From Methanothermococcus sp. SCGC AD-155-E23 (GTDB taxonomy: Archaea > AGJL01 > Methanococci > Methanococcales > Methanococcaceae), in NCBI GenBank assembly GCA_019561615.1, contig JAHEQA010000036.1, forward strand, positions 1 through 64,000: a stretch of DNA of 64,000 nucleotides. Reading direction: 5' to 3'. Below, one piece after another: positions 37,885 to 47,394 of the stretch (its first letter is position 1; each line of letters starts with the position of its first letter). The position numbers were made by a program, and so were the translations under genes. The notes under the pieces are model-generated. The model made no database searches and was not told the DNA's origin. It worked only from the letters and a program-made list of their open reading frames with translations.

Positions 37885-38607
37885 TTAACATTCCTCGATA
37901 CCTACTACACCTAGGAAGTAACTTTGGAATTTCTCATGGTTTAGAAGAGACTTAGCTGAGCCTCCATAGGCCACCCTACCACTGACGAACATATAACCTA
38001 CATCACTTATCTCCAGTGCCCTCTTTGCATTCTGTTCCACTAATATAGGGGTGATATCGTAGTTATCCCTCAACTCCACTATCTTGTCAAATATAACCTG
38101 GGCAAGTTTTGGAGACAGTTGTGCAGTAGGTTCATCTAACATCAGTATCCTAGTCTTCCTTACAAGGGCTGTTGCCATTGCAAGCATCTGTCTCTGTCCT
38201 CCACTAAGGGATCCAGCCTTCCTATCCAGTATACCCCTAAGTTCTGGGAACACCTCTAAGGCAAAGTTTATCCTCTCCTCTAACTCATCCCCGTTAAGTA
38301 TATAGCCAGCTATCCTCAGGTTCTCCCTTACAGTGAGGTTTGTAAATACGTTGTTTGTCTGAGGTAGATAGGAGATACCCATCTTAGTCTTCTCATGAGG
38401 TGGTGTATAGGTTATATCCCTTCCCTCATAGGTTACCCTACCTGAGTAGATATCTGTAAGTCCAAAGAGGGATTTGAGGAAGGTGGATTTACCACTACCA
38501 TTTGGACCTACTATGGTGGTTATCTCTCCCTTGGGTACCTCTAGATCTATGTCAAAGAGGATCTGTAACTTTCCATATCCTGAGTTAAGTTTTTCCACCT
38601 TAATCAC
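37885..38607 (-). CDS. livF: Branched-chain amino acid ABC transporter ATPase LivF
   Basis: This is a 240-residue ABC ATPase with Walker [10 protein letters not shown], the signature [12 protein letters not shown], Walker [14 protein letters not shown] and a [11 protein letters not shown] switch region. The short length and the [17 protein letters not shown] opening are those of LivF rather than LivG. The start is GTG 38607, overlapping the livG stop by eight bases; GTG 38598 is an alternative with better ribosome-binding spacing. Confidence 0.92.
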   Translation of the reverse strand: MIKVEKLNSGYGKLQILFDIDLEVPKGEITTIVGPNGSGKSTFLKSLFGLTDIYSGRVTYEGRDITYTPPHEKTKMGISYLPQTNNVFTNLTVRENLRIAGYILNGDELEERINFALEVFPELRGILDRKAGSLSGGQRQMLAMATALVRKTRILMLDEPTAQLSPKLAQVIFDKIVELRDNYDITPILVEQNAKRALEISDVGYMFVSGRVAYGGSAKSLLNHEKFQSYFLGVVGIEEC

Positions 38608-39361
38608 CTATATACACCTCCGTAACTTTTGGATCCTTTAATACCTTTTCAATCTCATCTCTACCCTTTCCATGGGCTATGACAGAACCGTTGAACATAA
38701 CGTAGAGGTTGTCCACGTACTTTAATACAATATCTAAACGGTGTTCCACTATTAAAAAGGATATACCCCTATTCTTCAGCTCAACAACATGGGAGAAGAT
38801 GTTATGGGCGAGACCGGGAGCTACCCCGGCGATAGGTTCATCCATTATGATAAGTTTTGGATCTGTTATAAGTGCCCTCCCTATCTCCAACAACTTCATC
38901 TGACCACCACTTAGAGATTTGGAGGGATGGTCCCATCTGTGATCCAACTTTAAAAACTCCAGTATCTTAAAGGCCCTCTCCACCAACTCCTCCTCTTCCT
39001 TCATCCATCTACTGGGAAAGAGGGCATTTGTAATTTCCTCACCACTGTGCTTTCTACCTATGAGGACGTTCTCAAGAACTGTCATGGACTTTAAAGGTTC
39101 AGGGTTCTGAAAGGTTCTCACTATACCGTAGTTGTAAATCTCGTGAGGTTCCCTGTTTGTTATATCCCTGTTTTCAAATAACACCCTACCAGAGTCTACC
39201 TTTATAAATCCAGATATGGCGTTGATAAGTGTAGACTTACCACTTCCATTAGGTCCCATAACCAGTGTTAGTTTATTCCTCTCCACCTCGATACTTACGT
39301 TGTCAAGGGCCTTTACCCCATCGAAGGATTTACATAGGTTCTTAGTCTCCAAAAGAATCAT
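38600..39361 (-). CDS. livG: Branched-chain amino acid ABC transporter ATPase LivG
   Basis: This is a 253-residue ABC ATPase with Walker [10 protein letters not shown], the LivG-typical [21 protein letters not shown], the signature [15 protein letters not shown], Walker [15 protein letters not shown] and the [13 protein letters not shown] switch. ATG 39361 follows GGTGG. The 15-codon open extension upstream is not used. About 93 bases separate it from livK and contain a perfect palindrome and a possible internal box A. Confidence 0.92.
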   Translation of the reverse strand: MILLETKNLCKSFDGVKALDNVSIEVERNKLTLVMGPNGSGKSTLINAISGFIKVDSGRVLFENRDITNREPHEIYNYGIVRTFQNPEPLKSMTVLENVLIGRKHSGEEITNALFPSRWMKEEEELVERAFKILEFLKLDHRWDHPSKSLSGGQMKLLEIGRALITDPKLIIMDEPIAGVAPGLAHNIFSHVVELKNRGISFLIVEHRLDIVLKYVDNLYVMFNGSVIAHGKGRDEIEKVLKDPKVTEVYIGD

Positions 39362-39400
39362 GATATCCACCTGAGAAAATAAGTACTGAAAAAATAGAAC

Positions 39401-39420
39401 TATCATAATTTTTTATGATA
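39401..39420. promoter_or_regulatory. Perfect 8-4-8 palindrome between livK and livG
   Basis: TATCATAA and TTATGATA are exact inverted repeats separated by TTTT. On the minus strand a TTTATACA box (about 39424-39432) lies just upstream, so the palindrome would sit at the start point of an internal livGFHM transcript. It may be an operator, or an RNA hairpin ending or stabilising the livK message. With an AT-only loop and mostly A-T pairs it is weak as an RNA stem, which favours a protein-binding site. Confidence 0.5.
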
Positions 39421-39454
39421 ATTGTTGTATAAATAATTAATTAAAAAAAGAGGG

Positions 39455-40720
39455 TTATTTCAGCCACTCCACCCTCTTGGTCTCATACCTCCAGATACCT
39501 GCCTTTACCCATCCATCCTCTGTTACCATGTATATTGCATAATCTCCACTGGCCCTGTCGTTGAATTCGTTAAGCACTATCTTTCCAGAGAGTGGCTTTA
39601 CACCGTACTCTCCATTGTTGTACTTTTGGATTACCTCCCTTATCTTCTCTGTCATAACATCTGCGTCGTACTTACCCTCTGACTCCAGGGTCTCTACGTA
39701 GCCCATGGTTAATACCCAGAGGGCGTCGTAGGATATAAGACCGTAGGATGTTGGTGTACCTCCAAACCTCTCCCTGTACCTGTTGATGTACTCCTCAGGA
39801 CCCTCTGATTCAAAGATGGTACTGTACATTCCAACCTTTGAGGTCTTCTCCTTCAACTCCAGGAGTTTGTCACTTTTCACTATACCATCTGATCCTATCC
39901 ATACAACCTTCAATAGTATGGAGTCCTCTGGGATCTGGGAGAAGAGGGTCGCCCCCTCCTCAAACCCTATGTATATAACCCCTACCTTATCCTTACCCTT
40001 GGAGTTAACAGCCTTCTTCACATCCTCCTCCACCTTGGTTATGTAGGGTGACCAGTCTGCAGGTGAGGGGTTACTTGGGTAGGCTATGTAATCTATAACA
40101 TTTACTCCGTACTTTGGAAGGTTCTTTCTGGTCTCCTGTGAAAGTCCCTTACCCCAGGCATCGTCCCTGTAGAGTATTACCACGTCCTCTATACCTAAAT
40201 CTGCCACTAAACTTGCTATGGCCTCACCTTGGAGGTCGTCACTGGCAACGAACCTGTAGAGGTACTTCTTCTGCTCAGGACTTGTTGCACCTATCAGTGC
40301 AGGTAGCGCCGTAGAGGAAGGGGAGATGACAATTATCTTGTTGGAGAGTGTGTAGGGCAGTATGGTTTTAACCTCACTACTGGACAGTGGACCTATGAAG
40401 AGGTCTACACCTCTTCCCCTTAAAAGTTGAACCTTCTGAAGTGCCAAGTTAGGATCTAACCTTGTATCTTCTGGCAGGATCTCCACCCTATAGGGCATGT
40501 TGTGCTCCTTAAAGTACCTCTCTATGTCCTCCTTGGCCAACTCCAGGTTATTTTTAGTATCTATACCATGGGTGGACAGAGGACCTGAGAAGTCTACGAG
40601 GGCTCCTACCTTTATCACCTTCTCCGATGTGGCACCTCCCTGTCCTGTACCGGTGCCAATACACCCTGCCATTAAAAGGGCTAGTATTACCACCCCTATT
40701 CCAAGTACTTTCTTCCACAT
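39455..40720 (-). CDS. livK: Branched-chain amino acid-type ABC transporter substrate-binding lipoprotein
   Basis: The protein has about 421 residues. The N-terminus MWKKVLGIGVVILALLMAGC has the lipobox (AGC) for lipid anchoring outside the membrane. It is followed by a Gly/Thr-rich linker and a type I periplasmic-binding fold (KVGALVDFSGPLSTHGIDTKNN..., FIGPLSSSEVKTILPY, KVGVIYIGFEEGA). The ligand may be leucine/isoleucine/valine or another amide or urea-like solute; the sequence does not decide. ATG 40720 follows GGGGTGG. It is the first gene of livKGFHM. Confidence 0.9.
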   Translation of the reverse strand: MWKKVLGIGVVILALLMAGCIGTGTGQGGATSEKVIKVGALVDFSGPLSTHGIDTKNNLELAKEDIERYFKEHNMPYRVEILPEDTRLDPNLALQKVQLLRGRGVDLFIGPLSSSEVKTILPYTLSNKIIVISPSSTALPALIGATSPEQKKYLYRFVASDDLQGEAIASLVADLGIEDVVILYRDDAWGKGLSQETRKNLPKYGVNVIDYIAYPSNPSPADWSPYITKVEEDVKKAVNSKGKDKVGVIYIGFEEGATLFSQIPEDSILLKVVWIGSDGIVKSDKLLELKEKTSKVGMYSTIFESEGPEEYINRYRERFGGTPTSYGLISYDALWVLTMGYVETLESEGKYDADVMTEKIREVIQKYNNGEYGVKPLSGKIVLNEFNDRASGDYAIYMVTEDGWVKAGIWRYETKRVEWLK

Positions 40721-40795
40721 TTCAACCACCCCGGAAATCATTTTCCTACTAAGATATATTAGAGGGGTATTGCAAATATAAAAATATTACGACAA

Positions 40796-41089
40796 CTACT
40801 CGTACAACTCACATTTCAGAGAGTAAACAATGGTATCCTTGGGAAATAGATTTTTGATTTTCTCCCTTATCTCCCTAAGTTCCTCCTCTTCAGGTCTGTA
40901 TTTTACCTCCTTGTCCAGTGTAAATCCACATCTGTAGTAGTAGGTGTCACCAACAACCATTCCAATCTCTGGGAACTCTAGAGATCTTACCACTACATCT
41001 TCCCCAAGGATCTCCAGTATCCCCTCAAGTATCCTCTTAAAGTCTATTTTTTCCCTGGTGTAGAACACCCCATCTATCATTATCTTCAT
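40796..41089 (-). CDS. Small conserved hypothetical protein
   Basis: This is a 97-residue, acidic, soluble protein that I cannot assign. It begins MKIMIDGVFYTREKIDFKRI and has an alternating beta/alpha pattern with two cysteines (YYYRCGF and LKCELY). ATG 41089 follows GGTGGTAGAG, a strong ribosome binding site, which supports it as a real gene. It is divergent from the fae-hps gene and about 75 bases upstream of livK on the same strand. Confidence 0.65.
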   Translation of the reverse strand: MKIMIDGVFYTREKIDFKRILEGILEILGEDVVVRSLEFPEIGMVVGDTYYYRCGFTLDKEVKYRPEEEELREIREKIKNLFPKDTIVYSLKCELYE

Positions 41090-41118
41090 CTCTACCACCT
41101 CAAATAGTAATAAAAAGA

Positions 41119-42309
41119 ATGAGTCACAAGGTAAATATTAAAGCATTTAAGGGGACCTCTATGTTGAAATTTGGTGAGGCAGTACTTGGAAGGGATATTG
41201 TTGCCACTGTTAACCTAATAATAGGTAGGGGAGAGAGGATAGACACTGCATTCACCAATGCATTAACAAGGGTACCTACTCCTATACTGGCAAATCTAAG
41301 GGATAACCTTATAGTGAAACCCTTAACCTTGGTAGTGCCTAGGAACACCTTAACAAGTGATATCCAGTGTAACCTTCTCCACGGTCCTATACAGTACGGA
41401 GTGGCAAAGGCTGTTGCAGACTTGGAGCTAGAGGAGGATCTAAAGTTGATAGTTACAGTCTCTGTACCAGATATACCCTATACCCAACTTAACAAGAGGA
41501 AGCTCTTCCACTACTACTACGGTGCTACAAGGTTGGCTATAAAGAGGGCCCTAAATGACTACCCCTCAAGGGAGAAGGTTAAGGAGGAGAAGTACAGGGC
41601 TATTCATCCCCTTGTTGGCTTTAGGGATATTAGGTTGGAGAGGCCCCCCTATCTCCAGGTTGCATTGGATATACCCTCTATGGAAAATGTGGAGTACGTG
41701 CTAGAGTCCCTCCCACCAAGTGACAGGATAATAGTTGAGGCAGGTACCCCTCTTATTAAGAAGTACGGTATCAATGTTGTGGAGCGTATAAGGGAGATAT
41801 ACGACGGTTTCATCGTTGCAGATCTTAAGACCTTGGATACAGGGAGGGTGGAGGTGAGGATGGCCTTTGAATCCACGGCAAATGCAGTGATTTTAAGTGG
41901 TACAGCACCTAGGGAGACTATACTAAAAGGTATCCACGAGTGTGAGAGGTGTGGTATAATAAGTTACCTGGACACTATAAACGTAAGTGATCCCTTTGGC
42001 CTCTACGACTCCCTGGAGTTGAAACCTGACGTCCTACTTCTACACAGGGCCATAGATGAGGAGGGTAAGGTACCAATGAGGGAGTACAGGGAGGTTAAGG
42101 GAGAGAAGGGGCCCCTCCTAGGTATAGCAGGAGGTGTTACCCTGGATAAAATAGAGGAGTTAAAGGAGAAATACCACATAATCGTTGTAGGTAGGGGGAT
42201 TACAAGATCCAGGGATCCTGGCAGAGTTGCAAGGGCCATAGTGGATAAGTTGGGAGAGGATATAGACCAGTACAGGTTAGAGGAGGATGAAGATGTCCCC
42301 CTCAGATGA
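41119..42309 (+). CDS. fae-hps: Bifunctional formaldehyde-activating enzyme / 3-hexulose-6-phosphate synthase (Fae-Hps)
   Basis: This is a 396-residue fusion. Residues 1-165 are Fae (FGEAVLGRDIVATVNLIIGRG, then HGPIQYGVAKAVAD), which joins formaldehyde to tetrahydromethanopterin. Residues about 175-390 are Hps, a TIM-barrel decarboxylase-fold enzyme (LQVALDIPSMENV, IVADLKTLDTG, GIAGGVTLDKI). In methanogens the Hps half runs backwards to make ribulose-5-phosphate for nucleotides, and the Fae half captures the formaldehyde released. The 3' end overlaps the CobT-like gene by 17 bases. The start is ATG 41119 with only a weak binding site. Confidence 0.96.
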   Translation: MSHKVNIKAFKGTSMLKFGEAVLGRDIVATVNLIIGRGERIDTAFTNALTRVPTPILANLRDNLIVKPLTLVVPRNTLTSDIQCNLLHGPIQYGVAKAVADLELEEDLKLIVTVSVPDIPYTQLNKRKLFHYYYGATRLAIKRALNDYPSREKVKEEKYRAIHPLVGFRDIRLERPPYLQVALDIPSMENVEYVLESLPPSDRIIVEAGTPLIKKYGINVVERIREIYDGFIVADLKTLDTGRVEVRMAFESTANAVILSGTAPRETILKGIHECERCGIISYLDTINVSDPFGLYDSLELKPDVLLLHRAIDEEGKVPMREYREVKGEKGPLLGIAGGVTLDKIEELKEKYHIIVVGRGITRSRDPGRVARAIVDKLGEDIDQYRLEEDEDVPLR

Positions 42310-43393
42310 TATCATCTCCGTAAGTGATAGCAACTTCTTGGAATGTATTAGAGGTAAAAAACCCCTATTTATCTCTGTTATCTCCAGTATAGAGACTACC
42401 AGGTATCTCCCTATCTCCGGGGTTAACAGGGAGGTGATAGAGTATACCCCTGCTGCAGATATGGAGTTGGTAATAAGGGGGAGGAGCCTCTCCCTTCCCT
42501 CCCCTCCAGTAGATGCCACCATGTCCCCAAGTCCTGCAACTATCACCAGGGCAAATGTCCATCTAAAGAATGTCCCTGTTTTAACAGTAGATGCTGGAGC
42601 CCTGGTAAAGCCTAAGATACCCCCCTCTACCTACATCCCTGTAGATAGAAAGCCTACTGGAGATATCTCCAAGGGTCTTGCAATGGAGAACTCTAGAAAA
42701 CTCTTTGAAATTGGCAGGGAGATTGGAAGGAGGTTAGGGGTTAAGGAGGATTTCCAGGTAGTAGTTATTGGAGAGTGTGTACCAGGAGGTACAACCTCTG
42801 CCCTAGGGGTGCTCCTGGGATTGGGTTACGATGCAGAGGATAAGGTAAGCTCCGGCTCCCTTAAGAACCCCAGGGAGTTAAAGTTAAAAGTTGTTAGAGA
42901 GGGTTTAAAGAGGGTAAAATCCAGGGATGTATTTGATATACTCAACGCCGTTGGAGACAAGATGATGCCTGTTGTTGCAGGGATGGTATTTTCACTGGTT
43001 AAATGTAAAAAGTATGTTATCCTAGGTGGAGGTACCCAGATGGCCTCAGTACTTGCAGTTATAAAGGAGATAGAGGGGAAGTTAAAAGAGAGTATTTTAG
43101 ACTCAGGTTACATCTCCCTAGGTACCACAGAGTTCCTCCTTAGGGATAGACACTCAGATATAAGGGGTTTAGTGGAGGAGATAGGGGAGGATATACCACT
43201 GTACGCCGCAAGGTTTCACTACGAGAGATCTAGGATAGAGGGGTTGAGGGCCTACTGCAGGGGTGCTGTAAAGGAGGGGGTAGGTGCCGGAGGAATCTCC
43301 ATATACTCCTATATCAATGGACTCTCCTCGGAAGATATAAGGGGTTATGTGGAGGGTAACTATCATCAATGGTATGGAGATAGGAAACTATAA
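42293..43393 (+). CDS. CobT-like protein (UPF0284, nicotinate-nucleotide phosphoribosyltransferase family)
   Basis: The protein has about 366 residues and matches the archaeal CobT-like family. It contains VPVLTVDAGALVKPKIP, the VVVIGECVPGGTTSALGVLLGLG glycine-rich block and GVGAGGISIYSYINGLS near the end. It probably activates the lower-ligand base of the corrinoid by forming an alpha-ribazole phosphate, although archaeal activity is less documented. ATG 42293 is six bases from AGGAGG. ATG 42287 directly abuts that site and is less likely. It overlaps the fae-hps 3' end. Confidence 0.87.
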   Translation: MSPSDDIISVSDSNFLECIRGKKPLFISVISSIETTRYLPISGVNREVIEYTPAADMELVIRGRSLSLPSPPVDATMSPSPATITRANVHLKNVPVLTVDAGALVKPKIPPSTYIPVDRKPTGDISKGLAMENSRKLFEIGREIGRRLGVKEDFQVVVIGECVPGGTTSALGVLLGLGYDAEDKVSSGSLKNPRELKLKVVREGLKRVKSRDVFDILNAVGDKMMPVVAGMVFSLVKCKKYVILGGGTQMASVLAVIKEIEGKLKESILDSGYISLGTTEFLLRDRHSDIRGLVEEIGEDIPLYAARFHYERSRIEGLRAYCRGAVKEGVGAGGISIYSYINGLSSEDIRGYVEGNYHQWYGDRKL

Positions 43394-43446
43394 AAACATT
43401 AACATAACTTACTATTTTTATCTTTAATTAAAAATAGAGGGAAAAG

Positions 43447-44082
43447 ATGGACATAAAAGATCTAATTCTAAATCCAGATAAATTTTTTAGAGAGCTCTCC
43501 ACTAGAGAACCCTCCCTTCTACCCCCTTTCCTAATTGTTCTAACCCTCTCAGTACTTAGTGCCATCCATGCATATTACAAATTTTCTGTAATAGCCAACA
43601 TCTTTCCCCCAGATATGCAAGAACTTCTATCTATGTTTCTAGTATTTACCCTGTTGACCTCCTTCCTAGGTGGGTTTATAGAATGGGTGCTGGTGGCAGG
43701 GATAATGCACCTGATTTCTGCACTGTTTAAGGGGGAAGGTCCTTTTAAGAGGACCTTGGAGTTTATAGGTTACGGTTTCTTTCCAAACATTGTAGGAGTG
43801 TTGCTCACCATATTCATAAGTTACTACTTCCTCTCAGGTGTAGAGTTACCTACACTAACAATGGAGCAGTTGAAGAACCCTGAAGTTGCAAGGGAGATCC
43901 TCGCCTCTATACTTCCAAAGACTATGAAATACACCATGGCCTTAATTGAAATTGCAGTTCTCCTCTGGAACTTAGTTCTATGGACCTATGGAATAAAGTA
44001 TGCCAGAAATTTGGATCTAAACAGGGCATTTATCGTTGCACTAATACCCACAGTGTTATACCTTATCCACAGATTATTATAG
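43447..44082 (+). CDS. YIP1 family membrane protein
   Basis: This is a 211-residue protein with the YIP1 opening ILNPDKFFRELSTREPSLLPP followed by five hydrophobic helices (about 28-45, 62-90, 110-135, 160-180, 190-208). The function of archaeal YIP1 proteins is unknown; eukaryotic members act in membrane traffic. It is the first gene ahead of a secreted COG1361 protein and a MacB-like ABC pair, with 28 bases to the next gene, and may be part of that export unit. The gap upstream of it contains a T/A-rich promoter. Confidence 0.82.
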   Translation: MDIKDLILNPDKFFRELSTREPSLLPPFLIVLTLSVLSAIHAYYKFSVIANIFPPDMQELLSMFLVFTLLTSFLGGFIEWVLVAGIMHLISALFKGEGPFKRTLEFIGYGFFPNIVGVLLTIFISYYFLSGVELPTLTMEQLKNPEVAREILASILPKTMKYTMALIEIAVLLWNLVLWTYGIKYARNLDLNRAFIVALIPTVLYLIHRLL

Positions 44083-44110
44083 GGCATGACGTCTACCCTA
44101 AGGTGAAGTT

Positions 44111-45598
44111 ATGAGAGGGTTCTTTTTTCTATTTTTATTTCTTATTTTCAGTATTCCTGTATACGGGGTGGAATTTGTAAACTTTGACTATAAAAATGAG
44201 TACCTGGAGCCTGGAAAGACCTACGACCTGTGGGTTGTAATCCAGGCGGAGGAGGAGATGAACAACAGTGTTGTTGGTATTTACCCTTACGGAGTAGGTA
44301 GCCAGTATATTGAGATTCTCAAGGGGAAGGATTACATTGGATATCTACCTGAGGGTGTAATAGATGTAGGGCACTTTTTCATACATATTAAGGAGGGCAC
44401 CCCTTCAGGAGACTACAAGGTGGTAGTCTACTGTAACTATACAAGGGATGGGAAAAAGTACTCAAACAATAGAGTATTTGAGATTCCAGTGAGGGGAAAA
44501 CCAGCTTTGACACTGGAGTACACACCTCTAATTGAGGAGGGGATGAATAGAATCTATATAGTGATAAAGAATGAGGGTACAGGGACAGCTCAGGATGTAA
44601 AGATAAGGTTTGAAGAGGGAGAGAATATATACGCCCTTTCCGAGGGGTACATCCCCTATATAAAACCTGGTGAGGGGAAGGCAATAGAGGTAAAGGTCTA
44701 TGGGGTAGGTACTGGGATGGCAAAACTACCCTACATACTTCAATACAGCACTCCCTACAACAACCTCCAACTGGTGGAGAAAAGTGAAAGTGAAAGTATA
44801 CATTCAAAGACTGTAACCTATACCTATAAAAATCAGAGAAAGGTGGAGGAGAGGGGAAATTTAGTATTCAAGATCATTCCAAGTGATGCCGTGGAGATAG
44901 AGGTGAAGAATCCCCTTCTTCCCCTTGGAGAGATAACTAACTTTACACTTACCCTTAAAAACAACTACAGAGACACCAGATTCACTGTAATGGTGGGGAG
45001 GTACTACATAGGAAACAACAAGAAAAGTCTATTCCTTAGAAAGGGGGAGGTTAGGAATATAACATTTACCCTAAAGATGGAGGAGGGGGGTATTAAGGAG
45101 ATCCCTGTGAAGGTGATCTTTGAGGGAAAGGAGATAGAGAGAAATATAGCTGTGGATGTAATTGGAAAGGCAGAGTTGGTGTTAACAGGTGTAAATGTAG
45201 AGGGAACAGGTGACCTAATTATAACTGGGGACCTATCCAACCTGGGAACAGGGAGGGCTAGAGGTGTGTTGATATCCCTTAAGAAAACAGAATATGTAAT
45301 CCCAATGAAACCCTATGAGAATTACTTTATAGGTACCTTGGAACCTAACGACTACGGAAGTTTTGAACTTCACGCCAAGGTGATAAATGAGACAGATGTT
45401 ATACCAGTGGTTATACAGTACCGTGAGGAGAACAACAGAGTGGTTAAGGTGGAGAGGAATATAAGTGTCAGGGGTATGGATATCTACATCTCTGGGAAGA
45501 GGGAGGGTGAATACATCCCCCTTATATTTGGGGGGCTATTCCTCCTTGGAGTTCTTTTTTTACTCTACAGGGTATTTTTAGGAAAGGGGTCTAAATGA
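44111..45598 (+). CDS. Secreted, membrane-anchored COG1361 (S-layer-like) protein
   Basis: This is a 495-residue protein with a signal peptide (about 1-20), a long extracellular beta-rich region with NEW3/CARDB-like immunoglobulin-type repeats, and a single C-terminal helix (about 468-488) followed by a short basic tail. The repeats contain phrases such as IYIVIKNEGTGTAQDVKIRF and LIITGDLSNLGTGRARGVLI. It overlaps the ABC ATPase gene by four bases. In archaea this protein type regularly precedes MacB-like ABC genes and is probably the extracellular part of the transporter complex. Confidence 0.85.
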   Translation: MRGFFFLFLFLIFSIPVYGVEFVNFDYKNEYLEPGKTYDLWVVIQAEEEMNNSVVGIYPYGVGSQYIEILKGKDYIGYLPEGVIDVGHFFIHIKEGTPSGDYKVVVYCNYTRDGKKYSNNRVFEIPVRGKPALTLEYTPLIEEGMNRIYIVIKNEGTGTAQDVKIRFEEGENIYALSEGYIPYIKPGEGKAIEVKVYGVGTGMAKLPYILQYSTPYNNLQLVEKSESESIHSKTVTYTYKNQRKVEERGNLVFKIIPSDAVEIEVKNPLLPLGEITNFTLTLKNNYRDTRFTVMVGRYYIGNNKKSLFLRKGEVRNITFTLKMEEGGIKEIPVKVIFEGKEIERNIAVDVIGKAELVLTGVNVEGTGDLIITGDLSNLGTGRARGVLISLKKTEYVIPMKPYENYFIGTLEPNDYGSFELHAKVINETDVIPVVIQYREENNRVVKVERNISVRGMDIYISGKREGEYIPLIFGGLFLLGVLFLLYRVFLGKGSK

Positions 45599-46272
45599 TA
45601 GAGCTTAGGGATGTGACAAAGACCTACAGGGTAGGAGGTGAGGTAATCTACGCCCTGAGGAGTATAAACTTAAAGATAGGGAGTGGGGAATTTGTGGCAG
45701 TTATGGGGCCTAGTGGAAGTGGGAAGTCTACACTGTTAAATATTATGGGATGTCTAGATAGGCCTGACAGTGGAGAGGTGTATATAGATGGTATAAAGAC
45801 CAGCCATCTAGAGGAGGATAAGTTAACAGAGATTAGAAGGGATAAGATTGGATTTGTATTTCAACAGTTCAACCTTATACCCCTTTTAACTGCACTGGAG
45901 AACGTTGAACTCCCCCTGATATTCAAGTATAGAAACAGGCTATCTGAGAGGGAGAGGAGGGAGAGGGCCCTGAGATGTTTAAGGATGGCGGAGTTAGATG
46001 AGAGATTTGCAAACCACTATCCCAATCAGTTAAGTGGAGGACAGCAGCAGAGGGTTGCCATAGCAAGGGCACTGGCAAACAACCCTCCAATTCTACTATG
46101 TGACGAACCTACAGGGAGTCTAGACTCAAAAACTGGAGAGAAGATATTGAAGTTGTTAAAGAGGTTGAACAGGGAGGGAAAAACTGTTGTAGTAGTTACC
46201 CACGACAGATCTGTGGCGGAGCACGCCCACAGGATTATCTATCTGCGGGATGGGAGGATAGTGAGACAGTGA
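45595..46272 (+). CDS. MacB/LolD-type ABC transporter ATPase
   Basis: This is a 225-residue ATPase with Walker [10 protein letters not shown], the Q-loop [20 protein letters not shown], the signature [15 protein letters not shown] and Walker [13 protein letters not shown]. These are the hallmarks of the LolD/MacB group, which works as a mechanotransmission exporter rather than a classic importer. The ATG overlaps the upstream stop (ATGA). The permease follows four bases later. Confidence 0.93.
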   Translation: MIELRDVTKTYRVGGEVIYALRSINLKIGSGEFVAVMGPSGSGKSTLLNIMGCLDRPDSGEVYIDGIKTSHLEEDKLTEIRRDKIGFVFQQFNLIPLLTALENVELPLIFKYRNRLSERERRERALRCLRMAELDERFANHYPNQLSGGQQQRVAIARALANNPPILLCDEPTGSLDSKTGEKILKLLKRLNREGKTVVVVTHDRSVAEHAHRIIYLRDGRIVRQ

Positions 46273-46276
46273 AACC

Positions 46277-47380
46277 ATGTACCTCAAGATGGCAGAGAGG
46301 AATCTAAGGAGACATATCTTAAGAAGTACCTTGGCCTTACTAGGTATTATTATAGGTGTTATGACCATCTCCTCCCTGGGCATTCTAGGAAGTGCCCTGA
46401 AGCATATAGTACTTGAGAACTTTGAAGGTTTGGCAGATTTTGTCCTGGTCTACCCCAACCCTGAAGAGGGATACCTGTACTTCACAAAGAGGGACGTGGA
46501 CAAATTAAAGAAACTAAGGTATACTGTAATCCCCATATCTTTAAAAACTGATTTAGTGTATATCAGGGGAGAAAATAAAAAGAGCTATACAAAGATATAC
46601 GGTGTAAGGAAGGACCAGATAAGGTACTTGAATCTGGAAACCCAGGGCAAGTTGGGAGATACAAAGGTATACGTAGATAGTATCTTCGCCAGGAACCACC
46701 ATCTAGAAGTTGGGGACAGGATAATCCTAAGGAACACCTCCTTTAGAATAGCTGGTATTTACAACAGCTCCTTTTTTATAATATCCTCTAACTCCATCAT
46801 CCTATCTCAGAAGACCCACAGGAGGTTCTACGGCGACAATTACTCCTTCCTTGTAATCTATGTGAAAGATAGAGGAGAGATAGAGAAAGTAAAAAGGGAA
46901 ATAGAGAGGATAATGAATAAGAAGGAGAGAAAAGTCATAGTCCACTCTATGGATAAGATCCTTAAGTCTATGGAGAATATTATAGATAAACTCTCCCTCT
47001 TTTTAATGGGTATAGGAGGGATATCCCTTTTAGTTGCAGGGGTTGGAATTGGTAACATAATGTTAATGAGTACAGTTGAGAGGACCAGGGAGATTGGAAT
47101 TATGAAAAGTATAGGGGCGTCTAAAAGGGATATTCTAATGCTCTTTCTATGTGAATCCCTGATCCTAGGTGTTATTGGCAGTGTTCTAGGGGTTTTATTA
47201 AGCTTAATATTAGGCTATCTAGTGGTTCACTACCTGCTAAACTCCTATATAACTTTGGAGGGTTTAGTCTATTCACTACTAGGGTTTTTATTTGGAGTTG
47301 GAATCTCTGTAGTTGCATCCCTATACCCTGCCTACAAGGCTGCAAATTTAGACCCAGTCAAGGCCCTGAAAAGTGAGTAA
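46277..47380 (+). CDS. MacB/FtsX-type ABC transporter permease
   Basis: This is a 367-residue permease. One N-terminal helix (about 14-35) is followed by a large extracellular MacB_PCD domain (about 40-235) and then three C-terminal helices carrying the FtsX signature (TVERTREIGIMKSIGASKRDIL, VASLYPAYKAANLDPVKALKSE). With the ATPase and the COG1361 protein it forms a complete export or signal-transmission unit. The cargo is unknown. Confidence 0.92.
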   Translation: MYLKMAERNLRRHILRSTLALLGIIIGVMTISSLGILGSALKHIVLENFEGLADFVLVYPNPEEGYLYFTKRDVDKLKKLRYTVIPISLKTDLVYIRGENKKSYTKIYGVRKDQIRYLNLETQGKLGDTKVYVDSIFARNHHLEVGDRIILRNTSFRIAGIYNSSFFIISSNSIILSQKTHRRFYGDNYSFLVIYVKDRGEIEKVKREIERIMNKKERKVIVHSMDKILKSMENIIDKLSLFLMGIGGISLLVAGVGIGNIMLMSTVERTREIGIMKSIGASKRDILMLFLCESLILGVIGSVLGVLLSLILGYLVVHYLLNSYITLEGLVYSLLGFLFGVGISVVASLYPAYKAANLDPVKALKSE

Positions 47381-47394
47381 GAATCTGGGATAGG

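Noticed and set aside
44083-44110. Small TAGGG/CCCTA hairpin before the COG1361 gene
   Set aside because: Only five pairs and no T run; too weak to call a terminator or regulatory RNA.
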